The notes beneath the pieces are model-generated. The model was not told the origin of the DNA, did not search any database, and saw nothing but the letters and a program-made list of their open reading frames with translations. Made by a program: the position numbers and the translations under genes. 62,000 bases of DNA from NCBI RefSeq assembly GCF_037975245.1, contig NC_092562.1:12600001-12662000 (forward strand). The letters run 5' to 3'. This DNA comes from Apostichopus japonicus. Taxonomy: Eukaryota; Echinodermata; Holothuroidea; Aspidochirotida; Stichopodidae. Below are positions 24,308 through 35,651 of this stretch, piece by piece. Numbering within the stretch: position 1 is the stretch's first letter; every line of letters starts with the position of its first letter.

Positions 24308-24634
24308 TTATTGAAAATATTCGTCTCGTCGATGGAAGCACTTCGAATGTTGGAAGAGTTGAAGTAATGGTGAATGGTGAATGGGGTACGGTTTGTGACG
24401 ACTTATGGGATATAAGCGATGCACATGTTGTTTGCAGACAGCTTGGTTTTACTAGCGCGATCACAGAGAGAGGCTACGCTTACTTTGGTGAAGGATCTGG
24501 AAGGACTTGGTTAGATAATGTCGAATGCATCGGGACTGAGGGAACGTTACAAGATTGCCCGAAAAATAAAATTGGCGAAGAAAATTGTGGTCACTACGAG
24601 GATGCCGGTGTTGAGTGTACACCAATAGACACTA
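24308..24634 (+). CDS. SRCR domain exon 4
   Basis: The 109-residue exon is closest to the one at 12360 and shares its unusual donor (A|GTAGGT), but it has the full-length loop ITERGYAYF. Markers are DISDAHVVCRQLGF, EGSGRTWLDNVEC, QDCPKN and CGHYEDAGVEC, with six cysteines. Acceptor CTTTCAG ends at 24307. An alternative reading through the donor reaches a stop near 24712, but the phase-1 donor matches the family. Confidence 0.88.
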
Positions 24635-26000
24635 GTAGGTTATTCTCACAAGTTGTATTTCCCACAAAAACTCTTCCATGTAGGCATTTTAAAGAGAATG
24701 ACATCAAACTATAAAGCAAGCCTGGATAAGAAGTAAAAATTTGACTCGATCAAATCTCTCACGGGTAGCATTATTACCCAAAATGACGGGAAAATTAAGC
24801 TAGAAGACATTTTGCTACTCACACAAAGACACATACTGGTCATGAATACTACAAAATTGAAAAACAAATTTCATGATCAACGCATATGATCTGTGGCCTA
24901 CATTTCATCATAACTGAAAACTTAGCAGGCCCTGTTTGGCGCCATAACATGACGACAGATATATTATTCCTGGACAACTTTGGTTCACCACCATTCAAAC
25001 GTTATGTCCACAATATTTTAGCCAATTTGGACTAACACTCTGGGAGCAGCCTTTTTTAACGTTTTCAGAAAATTACCTCTCGTGACCTCGAATAACCATC
25101 AAAATGATTAAACATCTCATGTATGAAAGCCTACATTATTACAAGAACTACTCGCGACATGACAGGCGAATCGAATGAAAAATGACGAAATGGCAGTCAA
25201 TCAAACACGGTGGCAAAAGTGACCGAATATTGGCAGAATCGCACGATCGCTATAGCACAGCTGAGCTAACAATACGGAAAGGCAGAGAAAGGGAATCCAT
25301 CATAACACCATTAATTAGTATAATAAATGACCAATTTTAAATCTTAACAAAATTGTTTTCCTGCATTACCACTGCGCACATTAGATTTGAACCATGGATA
25401 TGTTATACCCTGGTTGACTATACGCACTGTCAGTCAGTTTATTAGGTATAAGCATATACCGCGTATAGTTTAGTTCTTTTTGTACTTTCCTATATCTAGT
25501 CGCTGATTTAGGTCACTGGTTGATGGAGGTAGTACACCAGAAATGCTGCCACTATCGTCTCCTTGCCTATTTCTTTTTGACGAATTAATTGACATGTAAA
25601 ATATACACGCTTTGTACAGTCATTACATCTGAACTTAATGTCGCGATGTACCGGAGTTAACACAGCTTAAATTCCCATCTCTTAGAGAACATGAACAGCA
25701 TTGACCACACGTCCCGTACAAGGGAATATTATACAACGGAGTTACTCTATCCGGTAGGATGTTCTAAACTAAATTATTACCCCGCCTCCCCACACACATA
25801 CCCTTCCTGAATAAAAAACATGGGAAATTGTACACCAAACCAGAAAACTGCTTGATGACGCTGGGTATTATAGACTGTGTCGATGATGCAAATCGCTAAA
25901 ACACTTCGCGTGGCGTTTCTGTGGTGACTGCGAAGAATGTCTATCATAAGCAAACAAATATAAATAGACATAAAAGCATTTAAAAATGATAGCATTCTTA
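24635..26000 (+). repeat. SRCR-downstream spacer, duplicated copy 2
   Basis: A nearly identical copy of 12681-14060 that carries the same hevein deletion scar (25924-25940). It leads into array B, so SRCR, spacer and hevein array were duplicated as one long segment. Confidence 0.78.
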
Positions 26001-26079
26001 GAGCTCTTATTTTCTACGAGTCATTATACTAATCATAATCAAATTATATTAACAGTTGATTTACTTTCCTATAACTCAG

Positions 26080-26256
26080 ACCCAGCTCTTCCTTACAGAG
26101 AAGACAATCAATGTGGAGGTGATTGGCTTGCACCAAACGGACAGGTAGCTCAGTGTAACCCCGATGGCATTTATCCGTGTTGTTCCCCCTACAACTGGTG
26201 TGGCATCACCTCGGAACATTGTGACTGCGAAGAATGTATTGATTATAGAGACCATG
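26080..26256 (+). CDS. Hevein-like domain exon, array B unit 1
   Basis: Single module of the CGGDW / CEEC type, with NGQVAQC where all its sisters have NGEVAQC (Gln for Glu). Eight cysteines, acceptor CTATAACTCAG and donor CATG|GTGAGT, phase 1. Confidence 0.85.
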
Positions 26257-26702
26257 GTGAGTGTAAAAGAAATCAAGGTTTTCAAGCCAACAAATTATTT
26301 TAAAATGATACCTTAATTAGTGTCGGGCTAGACAAGGTGAGCTTGCCGATTGAATTAAACGTAGTATATCATTAGCAACCAAATATAAATAGACACACAA
26401 ACGTTTAAGAATGTTCGCATTCCTTAAAAGGGAGCAATACTGCCTAATTGACTCTTCACATACTGGTAGTAGACATTTTTGCGCCAACAATAATTATTTT
26501 TATCTTGAAATAAAAGTAAATTTAAATTCCCCGCCTTTATCCTGTTGCGTGTCGCCATATTGACAGAGAGGGAGGCAGACAAACAGCTGTTCATTGCGTC
26601 ATACATTCACCCGAGAGAGTTCCTGAAAATGCGTTGCCAACTTTAATGATATTTATACAATTAAGTTGTACCCAACTTGTAAGATTTTGGAATATTTAAA
26701 TA

Positions 26703-27073
26703 CAAGGGCGTAGGAACCGGGGGGCTGGGGGGGCGCCAGCCCCCCCCCCCAGTGAAAAATGTGGAGGGGCGGAAGTATCATTCCGCCCCCCCCCGGTTCG
26801 CAAGCCAGAAAACCCCTTTTTCATTTTCAAATGAGAATAAAAATCTCATTTGGAGCACCAAATTGCATCTAAGGCCAGGTGAAAATACAAAATTAAGTTT
26901 ACAAAATGGAGTGGGTGTTGAAGTGTGCTATATTGCACCAAATTACATCTGAGGCCACCTGGAAATGCAAAAAATTCCAAAGGGGAGGGGGAACCCCCTC
27001 CCCTTAGACCCCTCCCCCAGGCTGGCCATCAGTCTTCAGCCCCCCCACTCAAAAGTACCTTCCTACGCCACTG
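26703..27073. mobile_element. 371-bp hAT-like element with exact 8-bp target duplication
   Basis: The ends are CAAGGGCGTAGGAA (26703) and its imperfect inverted partner TTCCTACGCCACTG (ending 27073). TTTAAATA flanks both sides (26695-26702 and 27074-27081). The interior is G- and C-rich and non-coding. Sister units of the array show the empty site, with a single TTTAAATA in the same context (for example near 16996 and 28999), which confirms the boundaries. Confidence 0.88.
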
Positions 27074-28058
27074 TTTAAATATATACAAATTGTTAAATAC
27101 CTTCAAAATTGAAGTAAATGTCAAATATTTATCCAATTTTGGTGATAGCTGCATACGTATGCTAAATGTCGTTTGTGCATTAAATTTTTGTTAATCTATA
27201 TTTTACAATCTGATTGTCAACATAGACGCACAGCGAATGTCATTGTTTTCATCCGAATTCTGGACTACGGCTCAACCACTTTCTTCTGAAAATTACGATG
27301 TTTTCGTCGCACCTTATATCGGGGTGCTTGTCAACGCAATAGTCGTCTGGGTTAACGTTTGCATAAGTCATGTTTTATTGCTCGAATGAACGTTACTTTA
27401 TATCGACAAAGTGCTGCTCACAGTCACAGTATGTCAAGCAAAGTTACAATTACTAAGTTATATAGTTACTATTTGTAACCGGTACTTCGGTTGTGATGGC
27501 CGTTGAACGATACACTATTCAGACATAGGCTACATCTCGTCTGTACACATAATTCAAAATCAAACATATTTGGTCCGAAAGATCATTCCACGGTGACTTG
27601 AGATATTATTCTTTGGATTTCTGTATAATAATGTCCAATTCAACCATTATAATCATTTCAAATCCGTGATAATTTAGTAGTTTCAGCATAAACCGTACGC
27701 AAGCGCTGTATTGTTTGCAGCGGTTCTACTAGGGAAGCTGCATTGCGGCAAGTGTGACTCTGCCGAAGTGCATGTGTAGTGTTATGAAAACGTTGCATCG
27801 TGGGTATTTTCAATAAAACATGGAAAATCGCAGAGAGCGTGGGTGGGATTTCATTTAAAAAATGCTCGTGGTCCCCTAGATATGGGAGTTTAATTCTTGA
27901 CATGGTATCCTCTTGATTGTACAGAGATATATATTTGAATTTTGGTCACTTCTTCAAGGGCTCTACAACACTTTTACTTTAAGCTTTTCTTTCTACGAGT
28001 CATTATGCTAATCGTAATCAAATTATATTTACAGTTGATTTACTTTTCTATAACTCAG

Positions 28059-28565
28059 ACCCAGCTCTTCCTTACAGAGAAGACAATCAATGTGGAGGTG
28101 ATTGGCTTGCACCAAATGGAGAGGTAGCTCAGTGTAACCCCGATGGCATTTATCCGTGTTGTTCCCCCTACAACTGGTGTGGCATCACCTCGGACCATTG
28201 TGACTGCGAAGAATGTATTGATTATAGAGCTGTTCCTTACAGAGTAGACTATCAATGTGGAGGTGATTGGCTTGCACCAAACGGAGAGGTAGCTCAGTGT
28301 AACCCCGATGGCATTTATCCGTGTTGTTCCCCCTACAACTGGTGTGGCATCACCTCGGACCATTGTGACTGCGAAGAATGTATTGATTATAGAGCTGTTC
28401 CTTACAGAGTAGACTATCAATGTGGAGGTGATTGGCTTGCACCAAATGGAGAGGTAGCTCAGTGTAACCCCGATGGCATTTATCCGTGTTGTTCCCCCTA
28501 CAACTGGTGTGGCATCACCTCGGAACATTGTGACTGCGAAGAATGTATTGATTATAGAGACCATG
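28059..28565 (+). CDS. Three-domain hevein-like exon (a)
   Basis: The 507-bp exon encodes three complete modules with two 165-bp internal repeats. Junctions read CIDYRA|VPYRVDYQCGGDW. The first two modules have SDHCDC, the third SEHCDC. There are 24 cysteines in total, and the splice sites are standard phase 1. Some codons alternate between copies (AATGGA or AACGGA), consistent with recent unequal exchange. Confidence 0.85.
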
Positions 28566-29988
28566 GTGAGTGTAAAAGAAATCAAGTTTTTCAAGCCAAC
28601 AAATTACTTTAAAATGATACCTTAATTAGTGTCGGGCTAGACAAGGTGAGCTTGCCGATTGAATTAAACGTAGTATATCATTAGCAACCAAATATAAATA
28701 GACACACAAACGTTTAAGAATGTTCGCATTCCTTAAAAGGGAGCAATACTGCCTGATTGACTCATCACATATTTGTAGTAGACATGTTTTCGCCAACAAT
28801 AATTATTTTTATCTTGAAATAAAAGTAAATTTAAATTCCCCGCCTTTATCCTGTTTCGTGTCGCCATATTGGAAGAGAGGGAGGCAGACAAACAGCTGTT
28901 CATTGCGTCATACATTCACCCGAGAGAGTTCCTGAAAATGCGTTGCCAACTTTAATGATATTTATACAATTAAGTTGTACCCAACTTGTCAGATTTTGGA
29001 ATATTTAAATATATACAAATTGTTAAATACCTTCAAAATTGAAGTAAATGTCAAATATTTATCCAATTTTGGTGATAGCTGCATACGTATGCTAAATGTC
29101 GTTTGTGCATTAAATTTTTGTTAATCTATATTTTACAATCTGATTGTCAACATAGACGCACAGCGAATGTCATTGTTTTCATCCGAATTCTGGACTACGG
29201 CTCAACCACTTTCTTCTGAAAATTACGATGTTTTCGTCGCACCTTATATCGGGGTGCTTGTCAACGCAATAGTCGTCTGGGTTAACGTTTGCATAAGTCA
29301 TGTTTTATTGCTCGAAGGAACGTTACTTTATATCGACAAAGTGCTGCTCACAGTCACAGTATGTCAAGCAAAGTTACAATTACTAAGTTATATAGTTACT
29401 ATTTGTAACCGGTACTTCGGTTGTGATGGCCGTTGAACGATACACTATTCAGACATAGGCTACATCTCGTCTGTACACATAATTCAAAATCAAACATATT
29501 TGGTCCGAAAGATCATTCCATGGTGACTTGAGATATTATTCTTTGGATTTCTGTATAATAATGTCCAATTCAACCATTATAATCATTTCAAATCCGTGAT
29601 AATTAAGTAGTTTCAGCATAAACCGTACGCAAGCGCTGTATTGTTTGCAGCGGTTCTACTAGGGAAGCTGCATAGCGGCAAGTGTGACTCTGCCGAGGTG
29701 CATGTGTAGTGTTATGAAAACGTTGCATCGTGGGTAATTTCACTAAAACATGGAAAATCGCAGAGAGCGTGGGTGGGATTTCATTAAAAAAATGCTCGTG
29801 GTCCCCTAGATATGGGAGTTTAATTCTTGACATGGTATCCTCTTGATTGTACAGAGATATATATTTGAATTTTGGTCACTTCTTCAAGGGCTCTACAACA
29901 CTTTTACTTTAAGCTTTTCTTTCTACGAGTCATTATGCTAATCGTAATCAAATTATATTTACAGTTGATTTACTTTTCTATAACTCAG

Positions 29989-30495
29989 ACCCAGCTCTTC
30001 CTTACAGAGAAGACAATCAATGTGGAGGTGATTGGCTTGCACCAAATGGAGAGGTAGCTCAGTGTAACCCCGATGGCATTTATCCGTGTTGTTCCCCCTA
30101 CAACTGGTGTGGCATCACCTCGGACCATTGTGACTGCGAAGAATGTATTGATTATAGAGCTGTCCCTTACAGAGTAGACTATCAATGTGGAGGTGATTGG
30201 CTTGCACCAAATGGAGAGGTAGCTCAGTGTAACCCCGATGGCATTTATCCGTGTTGTTCCCCCTACAACTGGTGTGGCATCACCTCGGACCATTGTGACT
30301 GCGAAGAATGTATTGATTATAGAGCTGTTCCTTACAGAGTAGACTATCAATGTGGAGGTGATTGGCTTGCACCAAATGGAGAGGTAGCTCAGTGTAACCC
30401 CGATGGCATTTATCCGTGTTGTTCCCCCTACAACTGGTGTGGCATCACCTCGGAACATTGTGACTGCGAAGAATGTATTGATTATAGAGACCATG
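29989..30495 (+). CDS. Three-domain hevein-like exon (b)
   Basis: Nearly identical to the exon at 28059, differing by a few bases (for example GCTGTCCCTTAC at the first internal junction). Three modules, 24 cysteines, 1-1 phase. The flanking intron is also nearly identical, so the 1.93-kb unit was copied whole and recently. Confidence 0.85.
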
Positions 30496-31599
30496 GTGAG
30501 TGTAAAAGAAATCAAGTTTTTCAAGCCAACAAATTACTTTAAAATGATACCTTAATTAGTGTCGGGCTAGACAAGGTGAGCTTGCCGATTGAATTAAACG
30601 TAGTATATCATTAGCAACCAAATATAAATAGACACACAAACGTTTAAGAATGTTCGCATTCCTTAAAAGGGAGCAATACTGCCTGATTGACTCATCACAT
30701 ATTTGTAGTAGACATGTTTTCGCCAACAATAATTATCTTTATCATGGAATAAAAGTAAATTCAAATTCCCCGCCTTTATCCTGTTTCGTGTCGCCATATT
30801 GGAAGAGAGGGAGGAAGACAGACAGTTGTTCATTGCGTCATATATGCACCCGAGAGAGTTCCTGAAAATGCGTTGCCAACTTTAATGATATTTATACAAT
30901 TAAGTTTTACCCAACCTGTATGATTTTGGAATATTTAAATATATACAAATTGTTAAATACCTTCAAAATTGAAGTAAATGTCAAATATTTATCCAATTTT
31001 TTGGTGACAGCTGCATACGTATCCTTAAAGTCGTTTATGTATTAAATTTGTGTAAATCGATATTTTACAATCTGACTGTCAACATAGACGCACAGCGAAT
31101 GTCATTGTTTTCATCCGAATTCTGGACTACGGCGCAACCACTTCCTTCTGAAAATTACGATGTTTTCGTCGCACCTTATGTCGGTGTGCTTGAGTAAGGT
31201 CAACGCAATAGTCGTCTGGGTTAACGTGTGCATAAGTCATGTTTTATTGCTCGAATGAACGTTACCTTATATCGACAAAGTGCTGCTCACAGTCACAGTT
31301 TGTCGAGCAGTGTTACTATTACTAAGTTATATAGTAACTATTTGTAACCGGTACTTCGGTTGAAATGGCCATTGAACGATATACTATTCAGACAAAGGCT
31401 ACATCTCGTCTGTACACATTACCCAAAATCAAACATATTTGGTCTGCAAGATTGCTCCATGGTAGTTTCAGCATATACCGTACGTTATCGCTGTATTGTT
31501 TGCGGCGGTACTATAAGGAAGCTGCATAGCGGGTTTGTGCAGCGGTGTGCAGCGGTGTTACAAGGGAATCTACATAGCGGCAAGTGTGACTCTGCCGAG

Positions 31600-32462
31600 G
31601 TGCACGTGTGACTACCTAACTCAGTTGTTCGATGATGTAAAACTTGAAAAGTTGTGATAACGTCTTGACTTTCTCGACTTGGTAGGGCAAAGCTGTTAGG
31701 GATCTATGGAAGTTAGGGGGGAAGAGTGGGTATGTGTGCCGCGATAATCATGCAGTCACATTAATTGTCCTCAGCCTTCGTGTTAATTTGTACTCCGGAT
31801 GAAAATTCATGAACAATCCAGAAAGTTTCATTAATTAATCATTACATATTTTACGTGACATTGAGTGGAATATCCTAAAATCTCTGTACTTGAGCTATGA
31901 CGTCGTTAGAGTCTTCAATCTGTGGGTCGGTGAAGGGAGGTGGGGGAGGTAATCTTTAGGAGGTAGTGATTTGCGGGATGTGGCAGCCCACCAAGCACAC
32001 TCTTGCCCTCCCAACCAAAGCGATCGTGTTCATGAGAAGATGGTTATTTGCTTGAATAGAAAAATGAAAGCATTAAGGAATAAACACGGGTGCCTCACAG
32101 TTGTCTTCCTCTTAACTGGTGCAAGTTCACAGTCTATGTAGAGATCACTTTTTAACCTTGTTTGGGTATACTCAAGTAGTTATATTTGTTAAGGCTGGTT
32201 ATCGTTAACGTAGTCAACAGTTAAGTCAACTGTTTCGTAGATTTATGTCTGTTAAGCTTTCTTTGTTCATTTAGTTGACCTGTTCGATTATTATTATTTT
32301 AATTCCTCGATGTAACTGGCACCTTTAACTAGCTTTGACAGCTAACACATCTGCTCACGTTAAGCGACACCCGGAACGCAGCGATTATTATGAAATGGAG
32401 ATATCAGCTCTCCGACATAATATATAAATTTTAGAGCGATGGTTGTTTTATCTTTCTTGCAG
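31600..32462 (+). repeat. SRCR-upstream spacer, duplicated copy 3
   Basis: Third copy of the block described at 11277, joined to the end of array B by the same junction sequence (GGTGTTACAAGGGAATCTAC and following) seen at 23390. No exon inside. Confidence 0.75.
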
Positions 32463-32813
32463 TTATTGAAAATATTCGTCTCGTGGGTGGAAAAACGTCA
32501 AATGTTGGGAGAGTTGAAGTAATGGTGAATGGTGAATGGGGTACGGTTTGCGACGACGTGTGGGACATATACGACGCACAGGTTGTTTGCAGACAGCTTG
32601 GTTTTACTGGGGCGATCGTAGTAAGAAGCAACGCTTACTTTGGTGAAGGATCGGGAAGGACTTGGTTAGATAACGTCGAATGCATTGGGACTGAGGGAAC
32701 GTTACAAGATTGCACCAAAAATAAACTTGGCGACGAAAATTGTGGTCACCACGAGGATGCTGGTGTTGAGTGTACACCACTAGATACGGAAAGCACAACA
32801 GCAGTAACATATG
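32463..32813 (+). CDS. SRCR domain exon 5
   Basis: The 117-residue exon has VGGKTSNVGRVEV at its start, WGTVCDDVWDIYDAQVVC, and a distinctive variable loop IVVRSNAYF in place of ITERGYAYF. Then come EGSGRTWLDNVEC, QDCTKNKLGDENCGHHEDAGVEC and a linker DTESTTAVTYG. Six cysteines. Acceptor TTTCTTGCAG, donor TATG|GTGAGT, phase 1. Confidence 0.9.
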
Positions 32814-32984
32814 GTGAGTCATGAAGATAACAACACACGCACTAATGGAATTGAACTATGATCACTGTCATCTATAGTATTACATAATGTAAGAAGAAGA
32901 GAGGTTTTACTGAACAGATAAACATAATACGTTACGTTACAAGGGGAGATGGAAGGGGGGGGGGAGCAGTAGAATGTAGCCATG

Positions 32985-33470
32985 TCCTTCCTGAATTTTA
33001 AGCCCATGAGGTTAAATGGTGCGAAGGAGTTGCATCCACTGTCTCTCTCTCTGCTGATTCGTACTAAGTTCAGGACGGCTGCCTAAGGATTCAATCCCAT
33101 GTAGAGACATGTTATTAATGGTATGGTTGGGAAGGTTAAACTGTTCTCAAACCGGGGTCTCAGTCTTCATGGTGTTGACTGTGGATATGTGACCATGTAA
33201 CCGCTCCTTGAGGGTGGTTTTGATTTCACCAACTGATACTGGGTGCCGCAAACTCTACTACAAGAGATCAGATAGATGACATTAGAGGTTGTGCAAGTGA
33301 TGTGACCCTCAGTCTTGTGTGTGATATGGGTGATGTGGCTGGTGACGGAATTGGATTCAACAGTGTGGTGGCTGCAGACTATGCATCCCGAGGTACGACC
33401 ACCTTTGAAAGTACCATTTGTGTTCACCCTGCTTATTAACCTGTGTGTATTCTGTGCTTGTATTTGTCCA
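32985..33470 (-). mobile_element. Decayed GIY-YIG endonuclease fragment of a Penelope-like retroelement
   Basis: On the - strand, pieces read TCTTSNVIYLISC (33277-33315), then CGTQYQ, a GHISTVN-like segment, NLPNHTINNMSLHGIESLG, REWMQLLRTI and PHGLKF toward 32985. Frame changes and a stop interrupt them. This series matches the GIY-YIG region that ends many Penelope-like (and related) retroelement proteins, where CxxxxVIYLIxC and GLQYVGET-type motifs are usual. It inserted into the intron after SRCR exon 5 in the opposite orientation. No intact reverse transcriptase is seen. Confidence 0.65.
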
Positions 33471-33491
33471 TGCTGATACTGTTACTTGTCA

Positions 33492-33537
33492 TACAGCCAC
33501 TGAAGAAGATCTTGCTAGGATCGAAACGTCAGGTCCA
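33492..33537 (+). ncRNA. Degenerate hammerhead-like ribozyme motif
   Basis: CTGAAGA (33500-33506) fits the hammerhead core CUGANGA. GATC...GATC can form a four-pair stem II, and GAAAC followed by GTC (33523-33530) supplies the other core strand and a cleavage-type triplet with a minimal stem III. Stem I pairs only partly and one extra A precedes stem II, so activity is doubtful. Hammerheads with a minimal stem III are known from Penelope-like elements, and this one lies beside such a fragment, though on the opposite strand. Confidence 0.35.
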
Positions 33538-33559
33538 CTTACTTTAACACATTCATTTA

Positions 33560-34150
33560 CGCAGGCTCTTTAGTGGATAAGCAGCTTTTATTCTAATTAT
33601 ATAATGGTCAATGCCCAGTTGAATGACATGAAAAGAGCTATAAGGGAACAGAATCGACTGTGGAGTGAGAAAATGGTTGGTGGACTGCTGCGATCTCCGT
33701 AGACTAGAAAGAACGCATATCTACAGCATTTAATATTATGAATATGTTCTATGTTCATCTTTTCATACGTGCGTTATGTGCTAGGATTAGCTACAGCGCC
33801 GCACTAGGAGCTGTACATTATAAATACTGCGTTGCATTCCCTTTATAAGAGCCTATACAATGTTTGTAATTACGCACACCCAAACCAGTTTTGTCGGAAT
33901 TGGCGTTCCATATAAAGAAGTCTGCGTTCTGGGGAGACTAAAACGAACGAGTATTTAGAGCATTTACTCTTTCTACTAAGTTTCTACTAGCCTGTTGATG
34001 AGTTCGTATGTACGTTAACGTTATGCATGTACTGCGATAGGCCGGAATTGCTACATCGCCGCACCAATAGAGCATATACAATGTTTGTGGTTACGCGCCA
34101 AATTCTACACGTTATCTTGAATAGCCCCACCGCATGAAAAATGATCAACT
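33560..34150. other. Intron sequence, no exon recognised
   Basis: Two loosely similar stretches (33680-33850 and 33890-34100) share motifs such as ACAGCGCCGCAC / ACATCGCCGCAC and AATGTTTGT...TTACGC. This suggests a diverged duplicated repeat. No coding frame is supported. Confidence 0.4.
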
Positions 34151-34159
34151 CTTTTTTTT

Positions 34160-34625
34160 CTTCGTAGTCCTTATATGGATACTCGAATCGCCACATTATG
34201 ACTAACGCACTTCGTTGGTCGTTATGCAGATACTCTCATATCGCCACATAAGGACTAACGCGCTTCGTTGGTCATTATGCAGATACATTAATATCACCAA
34301 ATAAGGACTAACGCAGTTCGTTGGTCCTTATGTGGATACTCTCATATCGCCATGTTAGGACTAAGGCAGATCGTTAGTCCTTATGTGGCGATTCGAGTAT
34401 GCACATAAGGACTAACGCGGTTCGTTGATCCTTATGTGGATACTCGAATCGTCACATAAGAACTAACGAACTGCTTAGTCCTCATGTGGATACTCGAATC
34501 GCCACATAGGGACAAACGATCTGCGTTAGTCCTTATGTGGTGACATGCTGGGCACATAAGGATTTCTGAATATTGTCGGTATTATCGGTCATTATGTGGC
34601 AGTGTTAGGAATTAGGATCGGATGA
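34160..34625. repeat. Palindromic satellite (CCACATAAGGACTAACG inverted units)
   Basis: About seven or eight units of roughly 60-65 bp alternate CACATAAGGACTAACG with its inverse CGTTAGTCCTTATGTGG, joined by GATACTCGAATCGC-type spacers. Each unit can fold into a hairpin and neighbouring units can pair with each other. Copies differ by point changes, and the array decays at its right end (GGTCATTATGTGGC). Confidence 0.85.
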
Positions 34626-34741
34626 TAAGTATAATGTTGTGGGTCATTATGTGGCGATAACTTCATATTCACACAATGACTTAGGTTTACAGAATTTGTT
34701 TCTGCATTTTTGTCGGTTTTGGCGTTCCATGTTTAAAAGGT

Positions 34742-35651
34742 GCAGGTGCGACTTATTAATTGAGTTCGATGACATAGACCTGAAGAAGTTGTGATTGTGA
34801 TAAAACTTTTGACCTTAGGACTTTCTCGACTTGGTAGGGCAAAGTAGCTGGGGATCCAATGAAAGAAGCGGGAAGATGTTGGACCTGTGTGCATCGTTCA
34901 CGATTAAGATATCGAGCAGCAGTCTCAGTGACTATCCTGTCAAGACAACAGCTCCCGGCCTTTATATATATGTGTACTCCGGATCAGAAATTATGAGGAA
35001 CCAAGAACTTGTATTGAGGCTACTTTATATTTTACGTGACATTTAGCGGGGTTTCCTAAAACCTCGGCATTTGAGCAATGGCAGCGTTAGAGAGTTCAAT
35101 GTGTGTGGCGAGGAGGAAATTTCGACGGGCAGTTATATGCGGGGTAGAGCAACCAACAAAATCACCTCAAGGTGTCCGGACAAATGGGATCTTGTATATT
35201 TTGTACCACAAATACCAAGATTTGGTTGTTTTTTCAACCAACCGGCACTTTTTAATCCCGATAATGCAATTTCAGAACAGATACACATTCGTAAAAACAA
35301 AAGGCTCTCATAATGGATAGAAATGCCACCGTTAAGGTTTTCCTCGAGTCCCCCCCCCCCCCCACCCACCTATCCTCAGATGAAAAAGTCTGGTTACGCC
35401 ATTGGTTTAAGTCAACTGTTTCGTAGATCCATCATTGTTGAGCCTGCTTTGTTCATTTGACGTGTTCGATTATTCCATAGAACTCATGTTTTCAATTCCT
35501 TGAAGTCATATGCGCCTTTACCTATAGCTTTCATCATTAACAAGCCTGAAACGAGACCAGAAACGCGGCGCGTATTTTGAAAAACAAAATATGAGGTTTG
35601 TGACATAAAATCATTTTTTTTAGATCGATGGTAATTTTATCTGCATTGCAG
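34742..35651 (+). repeat. SRCR-upstream spacer, diverged copy 4
   Basis: A more diverged copy of the block described at 11277, starting GTGCGACTTATTAATTGAG and containing TTTCTCGACTTGGTAGGGCAA. It includes a poly-C run near 35350 and ends at the SRCR acceptor TGCATTGCAG. Open frames on both strands here are not supported. Confidence 0.7.

Larger units (their letters stand above)
26001..31599 (+). repeat. Tandem array B of ~1.9-kb hevein-exon units
   Basis: Intact exons begin at 26080, 28059 and 29989, with spacings of 1979 and 1930 bp. These units carry the Asp-Trp / Glu-Cys form of the module. The unit beginning 28059 is almost identical to the next across exon and intron. The first spacing is larger mainly because of a 371-bp hAT-like insertion (26703-27073). 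Confidence 0.85.

Noticed and set aside
28059-30495. Long antisense open frames (up to 179 residues) running through the tandem hevein-like exons
   Set aside because: They mirror the sense modules exactly, repeat with the same 165-bp period and have no domain; the sense frame carries the cysteine pattern and splice sites.
33167-33427. A host gene encoding a GIY-YIG nuclease
   Set aside because: The homologous segments are split over several frames with a stop, as expected for a dead retroelement fragment.
34160-34625. CRISPR-like array
   Set aside because: Units are themselves palindromic and alternate in orientation, spacers are not unique and the context is an animal genome.
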